25,224 nucleotides of DNA from Dehalococcoidales bacterium (GCA_016926115.1 JAFGPF010000039.1:1-25224), one strand, 5' to 3'; positions 15,018 to 22,732 are shown, numbered from the stretch's first letter. Translations and numbers: made by a program. Notes: a model not told the origin generated them from the letters alone.

Positions 15018-15908
15018 GTGAAACAACTGGGACGGTTCTTAACAGCCATGGTGACCCCGTTCAAGGACAACGGGGAAGTCGACTACGAACAGGCTAAAAA
15101 ACTGGCGCTGGCGCTGCTCGCTTCGGGGAACGACGGGCTGGTAGTTGCCGCCACCACCGGGGAAGCGCCGACGCTTTCCTGGGAGGAGGAACTGCGCCTG
15201 TTCACTGAGATTAAGTCGGTGGTGGGTGATGATACGACTATCGTCGCCTATACCGGCAGTAACAGCACCTCCGAAGCCGTGGAAGCCACCAGAGGCGCGG
15301 AGAAAATCGGCGTGGATGCCTGCCTGTCCGTGGTGCCTTACTACAACAAGCCCACGCAGGAGGGCATTTACCGGCACTTCAAGACTATCGCGGACAGCAC
15401 CAGCCTGCCGGTTATCATGTACAACATCCCGGGACGCGTGGTGGTCAATATGACGCCGGAAACAATCGTCCGGTTGAGTAAGATAGACAACGTCGTCGGG
15501 GTCAAGGAAGCCAACGGGGACATGGGCCACGTGGCGCAGGTAATCAGCAACGCCGCCGAGGGCTTCAAGGTCTGGAGCGGCAATGACAACGATACCTTTC
15601 CCATTATGACCCTCGGCGGTTACGGCGTCATCGGCGTGGTCACGCACCTTGTCGGCAAGCAGGTCAGGGAGATGATGGAGCTGGTTCTGGATAATAACGT
15701 TCAGGAAGCCGCGGTAATCCACCGCCACCTGGTGCCGCTGGTGAACGTGCTGTTTGTCCAGCCCAACCCCGGCCCCGTGAAGTACGCCCTCAACCAGGTC
15801 GGCATGAGGGTGGGGAGTCCCCGTCTGCCCCTCCTCCCGCCCGATGAAAAGACCGGGGCGGCTATCATGGAAGTGGTAAAAAAGTACACCATAGACATCG
15901 AGCCTTGA
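15018..15908 (+). CDS. dapA: 4-hydroxy-tetrahydrodipicolinate synthase
   Basis: 296 residues. DapA condenses pyruvate with aspartate semialdehyde, the committed step to diaminopimelate and lysine. It is a class I aldolase TIM barrel. TTGEAPTL holds the catalytic Thr (about 46-47), VVPYYNKPTQEG and MYNIPGRV give the catalytic Tyr135, and VGVKEANGD gives the Schiff-base Lys163. The start is GTG with a GGAGG site nine bases upstream, inside the end of asd. It is the last gene of the operon, followed by a strong hairpin terminator about 20 bases beyond the stop. Confidence 0.97.
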   Translation: MKQLGRFLTAMVTPFKDNGEVDYEQAKKLALALLASGNDGLVVAATTGEAPTLSWEEELRLFTEIKSVVGDDTTIVAYTGSNSTSEAVEATRGAEKIGVDACLSVVPYYNKPTQEGIYRHFKTIADSTSLPVIMYNIPGRVVVNMTPETIVRLSKIDNVVGVKEANGDMGHVAQVISNAAEGFKVWSGNDNDTFPIMTLGGYGVIGVVTHLVGKQVREMMELVLDNNVQEAAVIHRHLVPLVNVLFVQPNPGPVKYALNQVGMRVGSPRLPLLPPDEKTGAAIMEVVKKYTIDIEP

Positions 15909-15929
15909 TCAGGCTAAATAGAGAGATAA

Positions 15930-15960
15930 AAGGGGGGCGAAAGCCCCCCCTTTCTTTTTC
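15930..15960 (+). terminator. Rho-independent terminator after dapA
   Basis: A seven-pair GGGGGGC/GCCCCCC stem (15932-15938 with 15943-15949) closes a GAAA tetraloop and is followed by CTTTCTTTTTC. It is correctly placed to end the rpsO-pnp-dapB-asd-dapA transcript. Confidence 0.88.
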
Positions 15961-16170
15961 CCCTCGTAAGTATCTATTCCCACCCTGCCATACTCGCATC
16001 ACCTGTGGCTTATCCCGTAGGTATAACCCCACCCCCAATAGGGGAGTGCGTAGCTAGAGGGGGCGCCGGCCCGGATGTAATCATTACGGGGTGTCTAAGA
16101 GGGGCGAAGCCCCTCTTTTTTTGTTCCCCCTTCCTTTCACAAATAACCAAGGGAAGGGGGATAGGTTCAC
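15960..16170 (+). repeat. Composite two-hairpin dispersed repeat, copy C (dapA-GNAT spacer)
   Basis: The left part shares CCCCTCG, CTATTCCCACCC and GGCTTATCCCG (16007-16017) with copy B at the same mutual spacing. After about 40 extra bases it resumes with GGGGTGTCTAAGAGGGGCG (from 16088). Hairpin AGAGGGGC/GCCCCTCT plus seven T, the CCCCCTTCC/GGAAGGGGG-type hairpin and the end AGGTTCAC (16170) follow. It fills most of the 339-base gap after dapA. I see no gene in that gap. Confidence 0.85.
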
Positions 16171-16201
16171 TAAGAAACAGGGGGGTGAGGTATGTAACCA
16201 T

Positions 16202-16230
16202 TTGAAAAGTAAAGCTATTATCTCTACAAT
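16202..16230 (+). promoter_or_regulatory. Predicted sigma-70-type promoter of the GNAT gene
   Basis: TTGAAA (16202-16207) and TACAAT (16225-16230) with a 17-base spacer; each box matches five of six consensus positions. The start of transcription would fall only about 10 bases before the ATG, so the leader would be very short. Confidence 0.65.
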
Positions 16231-16247
16231 ATCGGCAGGTAATAGAT

Positions 16248-16715
16248 ATGATTGAAATTATCAAAGCAGAAGAACGCCATATCACGGCTATCTGTGACCT
16301 GTGGCTGGAGTTCATGCGTTACACCGGCGATTCCGACCCGTTTTTCATCGTTGATGAAGGTTCGAAGGCGGGTTTTGAAAGGGACTACCTCCGCCCGCAC
16401 ATGGAACCGGAAAAGAACCTGGTACTGGTGGCTATGGACGGTGACAAGATGGCGGGTTATTTACACGGTGAGGTCAAGGACGTCCCGCATTACATACACG
16501 GGCAGATCGGATATGTGCAACATCTGTTCGTAACCGAGGCATACCGCCGGCGGGGCATCGGCGAAAAACTGTATAACGAGATAATACAGTGGTTTCGCTC
16601 CCGGGATATTAAACGGGTCCACCTTGATGCCCTGGTGAAAAATAAGGTGGCGAATTCTTTCTGGCGGAAGCACGGCTATAAGGATTTTCAGAAAACGCTG
16701 TACCGGGAGATTTAA
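16248..16715 (+). CDS. GNAT-family N-acetyltransferase
   Basis: 155 residues, one GNAT domain. Such enzymes move an acetyl group from acetyl-CoA to an amine. Motif A, with the acetyl-CoA pyrophosphate loop RRRGIGEKL, is at about 100-108, preceded by the beta-4 strand VQHLFVTEAY. NKVANSFWRKHGY near 132-144 is the usual motif B helix and strand. The acceptor substrate cannot be inferred. The gene stands alone behind its own promoter. Its stop codon overlaps, on the opposite strand, the stop of the convergent HoxU-like gene (positions 16712-16715). Confidence 0.9.
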   Translation: MIEIIKAEERHITAICDLWLEFMRYTGDSDPFFIVDEGSKAGFERDYLRPHMEPEKNLVLVAMDGDKMAGYLHGEVKDVPHYIHGQIGYVQHLFVTEAYRRRGIGEKLYNEIIQWFRSRDIKRVHLDALVKNKVANSFWRKHGYKDFQKTLYREI

Positions 16716-17362
16716 CCCGTTTTATCTTTAAACGCCAGCGCCCCCGTCGGGCATACGTCGATGCACTTATGACAGTCCAGGCACTGATCTTTGCCAATCG
16801 GCTCATCGCCGAAGGTTGTCATCACCCTGTCGAACCCCCGGTGCGCAAACCCGAATACCCCCGATTTTACGTCCTGCCGGCATACCCAGACACACCGACC
16901 GCAGAGGACGCACTTGTTCGGGTCGTAGGTAAAAAGCGGATTACTGTCGTCTACGGGCAGGTCTCGCAACAGCAGCCGGAGCCGTTTCGTTTTCAGGCTG
17001 GCTTTAAGATGTTTGGCGATTTTCTGGAGTTCGCATTTGCCGTTGGCAGAGCAATGGGCGCAGTCCAGTGTGTGGGAAGCCATCAGCAGTTCGAATCCCG
17101 CCCGCGCCAGCGACAGGGCTTTTTCGCCCTTCGTGTTCACCACCATACCCTCGCTTACGTCCGTGGTGCAGGCGGTTACCGGCCCTTTCATGCCCTCTAT
17201 CTCCACGAAGCACAGTCGGCAGGACGCATGCGGCTCCGGTCTTTCCTTTATGGCGCATAGGTTGGGGATGTAGATATCGTTCTCCAGCGCCACCCACAGC
17301 AGCTTTTCCCCGGCGTTGGCGGTTATCTTTTTTCCGTCGATGGTCAGCGTTACGGGCTTCAT
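16712..17362 (-). CDS. NuoG/HoxU-type iron-sulfur subunit (diaphorase module, 216 aa)
   Basis: 216 residues, matching the N-terminal electron-wire part of NuoG, HoxU or NADP-hydrogenase subunits. Clusters in order: a [2Fe-2S] ferredoxin domain (Cys36, 48, 51, 65); a His-Cys3 [4Fe-4S] site (His97, Cys101, 104, 110); and two [4Fe-4S] clusters (Cys141, 144, 147, 151 and Cys184, 187, 190, 194). All ligands are intact. It would carry electrons between the NuoF-like flavoprotein and a catalytic subunit. It ends before any H-cluster or molybdopterin domain, so the partner must be a separate protein, for example a formate dehydrogenase or a hydrogenase. The ATG overlaps the upstream stop (ATGA). Confidence 0.93.
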   Translation of the reverse strand: MKPVTLTIDGKKITANAGEKLLWVALENDIYIPNLCAIKERPEPHASCRLCFVEIEGMKGPVTACTTDVSEGMVVNTKGEKALSLARAGFELLMASHTLDCAHCSANGKCELQKIAKHLKASLKTKRLRLLLRDLPVDDSNPLFTYDPNKCVLCGRCVWVCRQDVKSGVFGFAHRGFDRVMTTFGDEPIGKDQCLDCHKCIDVCPTGALAFKDKTG

Positions 17363-19266
17363 TTATCTGGAACCTCACTCGGCGGCGACAGCTTGACGAT
17401 GGCGTCGTACTGCGGCGGACAGGCAGGCAGGCACGTGCCGCACTTGACGCACTTCTCCTGGTCGATGACCTTGATTCGCTTCTTGTTGGGACTGATTGCC
17501 TCCACGGTACAGCTCCCGACGCACGCGTCGCAGGAACGCTCGCATTTGTCGGGGAGGATGTAGTAGGCAATGAGGTGCAGGCACATCAGGGCCGGGCACC
17601 TGCCCAGCTCGATGTGTTCCCGGTACTCCTCGCGGAAGTAGCGCAGCGTGGTTAGAATCGGATTGGGGGCTGTCCGTCCCAGCTGGCACAGCGACCCCGC
17701 TTTTACCTCTTTCGACAGTTGTTCCAGGTTGTCGAGGTCATCCATCGTGCCCCTGCCCTCGGTAAATTCGGTCAGGACTTCCAGCATCTGACGGGTGCCC
17801 AGCCGGCAGAACGTGCACTTGCCGCAGGACTCACGCTGCGTGAATTCAAGGAAGTAGCGGGCGATTTCCACCATGCAGTCGTCCTCGTCGAGCACCACCA
17901 TGCCGCCGGAGCCCATCATCGCCCCGGCTTCCTGCAGCGAATCGAAGTCCACCGGGATATCCAGCGCCGATTCCGGCAAACACCCCCCGGAAGGCCCCCC
18001 TATCTGGACGGCTTTAAAATTCTTTCCCTTGGGAATGCCGCTGCCCACGTCGAAGATAATCTGGCGCAGCGTGGTGCCCATGGGGACCTCCACCAGTCCG
18101 GTATTGACTATCTTGCCCGCCAGGGCGAAGACCGCCGTGCCCGGGCTGCTTTCAATACCGATTCCCCGGAACCAGTCCGCGCCGTTGTTGATGATATGGC
18201 GTACGTACGCCAGCGTCTTGACGTTATTGACGACGGTCGGCTTGCCGTACAGTCCGTGCGTAGCCGGGTAGGGCGGACGGTGACGGGGCATGCCTGCCCT
18301 GCCTTCCAGCGAGGCGATGAGCGCCGTTTCCTCGCCGCAGACAAAGGCTCCCGACCCCTGGAAAAGCGTAATGTCGAAGTTAAAGTCGCTGCCCAGTATA
18401 TTCTTGCCGATTAGCTTGAGTTTCTTCGCCTGTTTGAGGGCGTTTTCCACTCTCTTCACCGCCAGCGGGTACTCGGCGCGGACATAGATATAACCATGTT
18501 TCGCCCCGATGGCGTAACCGGCGACGACCATCCCCTCGATGACCGAGTGGGGGTCGCTTTCCAGTATCGAGCGGTCCATGAACGCCCCGGGGTCGCCTTC
18601 GTCGGCGTTGCAAATGAGGTATTTCGGAGTCCCTTTGGCTTCCCGGCAGGTCTGCCACTTCCGTCCGGTGGGGAAGCCTGCTCCGCCCCGCCCCCTCAGC
18701 CCCGACTTTTTAACTTCCTCCACGACCTCCTCCGGCTTCATTTCCAGGGCTCTGGCGAGGGCGGCGTAGCCGCCTCCGGCGACGTACTGCTCGATATCGG
18801 TGGGGTCGATATACCCGCAGTTTTTCAGGATGAGTTTCTGCTCGTACTGCGCGCGGGGGAAGTCCCCGAAGCTGGGCAGCATATCGTTGGCTTCCAGCGC
18901 GCCGATGACGAACTCGGGACACGGGTTGTCCCCGAGGATGAATTCCTTGACCAGCCTCTCGGCGATGACATCGTTGATGTAGCCGTAGCATATCGGCGGG
19001 TAGCCCGGCTTGCTGATGATTACCAGCGGCTCGGCGTAGCAGTGTCCCATGCAGCCGACCTCTATCACCGGGCAGTCGAGGTCGCGTTTTTTCACCTCGT
19101 CCCGGAAAGCCTGGAGCACGTCTAAAGCGCCTGCCGCCCGACCGCACGTCGCCGCGCCCACCATGACGACCGGCTTGCCCTTGAGCAACTCGTTACGGTG
19201 GGTTTCGGCGCGTTCCTTTATCCCCTTGTAGGCGGCGGCAATCGCCGCCTTTTCATTTGTCTTCAC
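17359..19266 (-). CDS. NuoF/HoxF-type NAD(P)H-binding flavoprotein with extra Fe-S domains
   Basis: 635 residues from a GTG start at 19266. This is the FMN- and NAD(H)-binding subunit of a soluble diaphorase module. Domains: N-terminal thioredoxin-like [2Fe-2S] domain (Cys41, and Cys72/Cys76 in GCMGHC); FMN site GLRGRGGAGFPTG near 189-201; NAD site GAFVCGEETALIASLEGR near 306-322; a [4Fe-4S] site with Cys481, 484, 487 (SCGKCTFC) and Cys527; then two ferredoxin-type clusters at the C-terminus (Cys575, 579, 582, 586 and Cys606, 609, 612, 616). The first of these has an x3-x2-x3 spacing rather than the usual x2-x2-x3. An upstream in-frame ATG at 19308 would overlap the NuoE-like gene by 56 bases; the GTG overlaps by 14 and follows an AAGGA site, so I prefer it. 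This layout is known from NAD(P)-linked hydrogenases and formate dehydrogenases. Confidence 0.94.
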   Translation of the reverse strand: MKTNEKAAIAAAYKGIKERAETHRNELLKGKPVVMVGAATCGRAAGALDVLQAFRDEVKKRDLDCPVIEVGCMGHCYAEPLVIISKPGYPPICYGYINDVIAERLVKEFILGDNPCPEFVIGALEANDMLPSFGDFPRAQYEQKLILKNCGYIDPTDIEQYVAGGGYAALARALEMKPEEVVEEVKKSGLRGRGGAGFPTGRKWQTCREAKGTPKYLICNADEGDPGAFMDRSILESDPHSVIEGMVVAGYAIGAKHGYIYVRAEYPLAVKRVENALKQAKKLKLIGKNILGSDFNFDITLFQGSGAFVCGEETALIASLEGRAGMPRHRPPYPATHGLYGKPTVVNNVKTLAYVRHIINNGADWFRGIGIESSPGTAVFALAGKIVNTGLVEVPMGTTLRQIIFDVGSGIPKGKNFKAVQIGGPSGGCLPESALDIPVDFDSLQEAGAMMGSGGMVVLDEDDCMVEIARYFLEFTQRESCGKCTFCRLGTRQMLEVLTEFTEGRGTMDDLDNLEQLSKEVKAGSLCQLGRTAPNPILTTLRYFREEYREHIELGRCPALMCLHLIAYYILPDKCERSCDACVGSCTVEAISPNKKRIKVIDQEKCVKCGTCLPACPPQYDAIVKLSPPSEVPDK

Positions 19267-19789
19267 CCTTGTCTTTTTCCTTCGTCTCGGTATCGTACCC
19301 GAAGGCAAGCAGTATTCCGTCTACCCTCGTCGGTTCCACCTGTGCCTCCGGTTTCTCGTCTACCACCGTGACCGGCGCCATGGTGCAACAGCCCACGCAG
19401 GCGACCGTATCAAGGTCGAACTCGCGGTCTTCGGTGGTCTCGCGGGGATTGATGCCCAGTCGGCGTTTCCAGGCGTCCAGCGTGATGTAGCCGCCCTTCA
19501 TATGGCAGGCGGTGCCCAGGCACACGCGTATGGAATGTTTGCCCGGTGGATTAAGGCGGAACTGGTTGTAAAATGTGACCACGCCGTAGACATCTATCGA
19601 CGGTATATCCAGGTATGCGGCGATTTCCGTCATGGCTTCTCGCGGCAGATACCCGAGCTTGCCCTGTACCTTTTGCAGTATGGGAATCAGGTTCGGCCTC
19701 TTGCGGTCGAACCCTTCCAAAATACGTTTTGTCTCCTGTCTGTTCTGCTCCTGCTCCTTGTCCGGGGAGTCCTTCTTCTTCGCGGTCAT
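19253..19789 (-). CDS. NuoE/HoxE-type [2Fe-2S] subunit
   Basis: 178 residues, the NuoE (24 kDa) family. It carries a thioredoxin-like [2Fe-2S] cluster bound by Cys90, Cys95 (CLGTAC) and Cys131, Cys134 (CVGC). Other family marks are LIPILQKVQGKLGYLP and VYGVVTFYNQFRLNPPGKH. It partners the NuoF-like protein and is the first gene of the nuoE-nuoF-nuoG-like minus-strand operon. A promoter with a perfect TTGACA lies upstream. The N- and C-termini are strongly charged (KKKDSPDKEQEQ and ETKEKDKGEDK), which suggests a soluble cytoplasmic complex. Confidence 0.95.
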   Translation of the reverse strand: MTAKKKDSPDKEQEQNRQETKRILEGFDRKRPNLIPILQKVQGKLGYLPREAMTEIAAYLDIPSIDVYGVVTFYNQFRLNPPGKHSIRVCLGTACHMKGGYITLDAWKRRLGINPRETTEDREFDLDTVACVGCCTMAPVTVVDEKPEAQVEPTRVDGILLAFGYDTETKEKDKGEDK

Positions 19790-19826
19790 GCTTGGTCACA
19801 ATCTAGCTTACGTATTACCTCTTTCA

Positions 19827-19855
19827 ATTCTGGCGTAGCTGGCGGTGTTTGTCAA
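19827..19855 (-). promoter_or_regulatory. Predicted promoter of the nuoE-nuoF-nuoG-like operon
   Basis: On the minus strand, a perfect TTGACA (19850-19855) and CAGAAT (19827-19832, four of six matches) are separated by 17 bases, 38 bases before the NuoE-like ATG. Confidence 0.55.
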
Positions 19856-19950
19856 GGAATGTCCTGCATATATTATATACCCCTTTGCCGCCGATATTAA
19901 CGTTCTGTTTATTTGTCCCGCCATGATTTTTACGTGTTTTTTACGGCTTG

Positions 19951-19979
19951 CGGACTAGACTGCACGTACAGATAGTCCG
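19951..19979 (+). promoter_or_regulatory. Hairpin in the leader of the Kelch-repeat gene
   Basis: CGGACTA (19951-19957) pairs perfectly with TAGTCCG (19973-19979) around a 15-base loop. The stem ends next to GGGAG, the likely ribosome binding site of the gene starting at 19994, so it could affect translation. Confidence 0.4.
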
Positions 19980-19993
19980 GGAGCCTGTCTAAT

Positions 19994-22057
19994 ATGCATC
20001 TAAATAATAAAAAACTATCTCTGGAACTACTCGTGGTTCTGGTGATAGTCACCGTGTTTTCGACGTATTTCGGCGCCGGCGCCGCCCTCGCCGACGATAC
20101 CTGGACGCAGACCACGCAGGCGGAATTCGAGTCCGGGACGCTTTATCAGGTCGATACCTCCTCCGGTCCCGGCGACGTAAAGCTGGCCGCGTCGGGCAGC
20201 AGCAATTACGCCTATGCGTTACGCGGTAAAAACAGTAAATATTTCTGGCGTTACGACGTTTCCACCAATTCCTGGTCGTATATGGCAAATGCCCCCGCCA
20301 ATGTAAAATACGGCGGCGCCCTGGCTTACGATGGGGGCAACTATATCTATGCTTTCCGGGGCGATTCCACCAGCTTCTGGCGTTACGATATTGCGGCTAA
20401 CTCCTGGACAACCCTCACCAGCGCACCCGGCAAGGTAAAAGAGGGCGGGGCGTTGACCTATAATAACGGTTATGTTTATGCTCTGCGGGGCAATAATACC
20501 AAGGACTTCTGGCGGTATGATATTTCCGCCGACTCCTGGTCTTCAATGGCCAGTACGAACGATTACGTCAAAGAGGGCGGTGCCCTTACCAATGACGGTG
20601 GCAATTACGTTTATGCCTTCCAATGCGTCGGCACGAATATCTTCTGGCGTTATGATATCGCAGCTAACTCCTGGACTCTGATGGCTGCTGCGCCCGGTGA
20701 CGTGGGTTATGGGGCAGCTCTGACTTACGACGGCAGCGGTTATATATATGCCCTGCGCGGTAAATACACCAATAATTTCTGGTGCTACGATATATCCGCC
20801 AATTCCTGGACTTCTAAGGCCTACACGCCGGGTAATGTGCAGTGGGGTGGGTCTCTAGCCTATGATGGAGACGGTTATATATATGCCCTGCGCGGAAGAT
20901 ACACCAATAATTTCTGGCGATACGATATATCCGCCAATTCCTTGACATCGCGGGCGAATACGCCGTCCTCGGTTGCTTACGGCGGCGCCCTGACGATGGG
21001 GGGAGTACCTTATTACAGCTCCGGCACGCTGGAATCCTCATCGCATGACACGGGCTACGCGGCGGATTTCGGTAATATTTCTTGGACGGCGACCGCGCCC
21101 ATAGGTACCTCGGTGAAGTTACAGATTGCCACCAATACTGACAATTCTACCTGGGTCTTTAATGGCCCGGACGGCACGGTATCGACGTATTATACGTCAA
21201 GCGGGCAGACGATATGGTCGGGTCATGACGGTGACCGCTACATCAGGTATAAGGCATATCTGGATACTGCGGATACCGGTAAGACCCCCGTCCTGCACGA
21301 TGTCAGCATCACCAGCACGGCACAGGCAGCCTTGCCGGTGGTTGCCACCGCCGATGCCACGCTGGTCGAGGAGACCACCGCTACCCTTCACGGCAGCATT
21401 ACCGATGACGGGGGCGGAGCCTGCCAGTACCGCTTTGTGTACGGCACCGTCTCCGGCGGTCCGTATACTTACAGCACCACATGGACCGGCAGTAAGACCA
21501 CCGGAGAGTCTTTCAGCGAGGATATCACGGGTCTAAACGAGGGTATCAAGTATTACTTCTGCGCGCAGGCAAAAAATACCTCCGGTACTTCTACCGGGGA
21601 CGAGTATGATTTCCTGACCAAGCCCGAGCCGCCGGTTAACGGCACCTTTACGGCAACTGCGGCTGGTGATACTCAAATCGACCTTTCCTGGACCAAGGGC
21701 GAGGGCGCCTGGAAGACTTTAATACGCCGCGATACAAGCGGATATCCGGCTGACCGGAACAGCGGCGCCGAGGTATATTTCGATACGGGTACGACTCATC
21801 AGGATACCGGTTTGACTCCCGGGACGACCTATTACTATCGTTCCTGGTCGTATGTTACCGGCAGCGAACAATGGTCTGACGGCTACCGGGATGCCTCCGC
21901 TATTACCACCGGCGAGCCTGAAGTCCCCCCTGTGGCGGTCGGCGGGACGATATTGCAGGTGAACAAGGCGCAGGTACTGGCCCCCTGGCTGGTGCTGTTC
22001 GCGGTGGTTGTACTGACTGCCGGAGGCGTGCTGGTTAAAATGCGAAGACGGGTGTAA
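19994..22057 (+). CDS. Surface-anchored protein with Kelch-like repeats and Fn3-like domains
   Basis: 687 residues. A signal peptide (1-33, likely cut after ALA) is followed by six repeats of about 45-50 residues (about 70-335) with core YIYALRG..T..FWRYDISANSW and a GGAL element, like the blades of a Kelch/galactose-oxidase-type beta propeller. Next is a beta-rich segment (about 340-440), then two Fn3-like domains (about 445-545 and 550-640; LNEGIKYYFCAQAKN and LTPGTTYYYRSWSY are typical). The C-terminus is VGGTILQVNKAQVLAPW, a membrane helix and MRRRV, which looks like a cell-surface anchor. It is probably displayed outside the membrane and may bind glycans or other cells. Repeats 5 and 6 are nearly identical in DNA, a sign of recent duplication. 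It ends directly against yggS on the other strand. Confidence 0.85.
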   Translation: MHLNNKKLSLELLVVLVIVTVFSTYFGAGAALADDTWTQTTQAEFESGTLYQVDTSSGPGDVKLAASGSSNYAYALRGKNSKYFWRYDVSTNSWSYMANAPANVKYGGALAYDGGNYIYAFRGDSTSFWRYDIAANSWTTLTSAPGKVKEGGALTYNNGYVYALRGNNTKDFWRYDISADSWSSMASTNDYVKEGGALTNDGGNYVYAFQCVGTNIFWRYDIAANSWTLMAAAPGDVGYGAALTYDGSGYIYALRGKYTNNFWCYDISANSWTSKAYTPGNVQWGGSLAYDGDGYIYALRGRYTNNFWRYDISANSLTSRANTPSSVAYGGALTMGGVPYYSSGTLESSSHDTGYAADFGNISWTATAPIGTSVKLQIATNTDNSTWVFNGPDGTVSTYYTSSGQTIWSGHDGDRYIRYKAYLDTADTGKTPVLHDVSITSTAQAALPVVATADATLVEETTATLHGSITDDGGGACQYRFVYGTVSGGPYTYSTTWTGSKTTGESFSEDITGLNEGIKYYFCAQAKNTSGTSTGDEYDFLTKPEPPVNGTFTATAAGDTQIDLSWTKGEGAWKTLIRRDTSGYPADRNSGAEVYFDTGTTHQDTGLTPGTTYYYRSWSYVTGSEQWSDGYRDASAITTGEPEVPPVAVGGTILQVNKAQVLAPWLVLFAVVVLTAGGVLVKMRRRV
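20738..20949 (+). repeat. Tandem 135-bp DNA duplication inside the Kelch-repeat gene
   Basis: About 75 bases starting GGTTATATATATGCCCTGCG at 20738 recur at 20873 with only a few changes. The offset of 135 bases is exactly 45 codons, so the frame and the propeller repeat are kept. Confidence 0.8.
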
Positions 22058-22717
22058 TTAATATACCCTTTCCCCGAATATCCGGCTGCCTATCCTGACG
22101 ATGTTGGCGCCCTCTTCCAGGGCAATCTTGTATGAGTCCGTCATTCCCATCGAGAGGTATTTCATCTCCACGTCGGGCAGGTCGCTTTCCCTGATGCGTT
22201 CGAAGACCTTTTTCGTCTCTTTGAAGCAGGGTCGGGAGTCCTCCGGCTGTCCGCCAAGGGGCCCCATGGTCATCAGCCCCACCACCCGGATATTCTTGAA
22301 CGTGGCAATCCCCTGGATTAACCGTTCGACGTCCTCCGGGTACACACCCGCCTTTTGTGCTTCGCGTCCGCTGTTTACCTCGATGAGTACCGGCATGGTT
22401 TTGCCGGCTGCGGCGCACCTTTTATCTATTTCCGCGGCAAGCTCGACGGAGTCCACCGTCTCTATCATGTCGAAGATTTCGACTGCTTTTTTTACCTTGT
22501 TTTTCTGGAGATGTCCGATGAAGTGCCATTCGACTTTGCTGCCGACTGCCTGGAAGGCTTTTTCCGCTTCCTGTACGTAGTTCTCCCCGACTGTTCTCAC
22601 CCCGGCATCCACGGCTTCCAGAATTTCCCGGGGGTCCCTTGTCTTGGCCGCCGCCAGCAGTTGGACACCTGCCGGCAGTTCGTCCAGAATTTGCCTGACA
22701 TTTTCTTTAATCGTCAC
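22058..22717 (-). CDS. YggS/PLPBP-family pyridoxal phosphate homeostasis protein
   Basis: 219 residues from a GTG start. The family is a single-domain alanine racemase-like TIM barrel that binds PLP and keeps PLP and amino-acid pools balanced; it has no known catalytic turnover. Lys25 in LLAAAKTRD is the PLP Lys. VGENYVQEAEKAF, WHFIGHLQKNKVK, LIEVNSGREAQKAGV, GLMTMGP, LSMGMTDSYKIAL and IVRIGSRIFGER are family motifs. It is 15 bases downstream of the lipoprotein gene on the same strand. Its stop abuts that of the Kelch-repeat gene (TAATTA). Confidence 0.95.
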   Translation of the reverse strand: MTIKENVRQILDELPAGVQLLAAAKTRDPREILEAVDAGVRTVGENYVQEAEKAFQAVGSKVEWHFIGHLQKNKVKKAVEIFDMIETVDSVELAAEIDKRCAAAGKTMPVLIEVNSGREAQKAGVYPEDVERLIQGIATFKNIRVVGLMTMGPLGGQPEDSRPCFKETKKVFERIRESDLPDVEMKYLSMGMTDSYKIALEEGANIVRIGSRIFGERVY

Positions 22718-22732
22718 CGGCGGGCACCTGTT

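Noticed and set aside
16010..16315. 101-codon minus-strand frame after dapA, and its plus-strand counterpart at 16005-16205
   Set aside because: Both read the composite repeat and its hairpins; no coding features.
19267..19308. Upstream ATG for the NuoF-like gene
   Set aside because: It would lengthen the overlap with the NuoE-like gene to 56 bases and add a basic sequence atypical of the family; the GTG at 19266 has an upstream AAGGA site.
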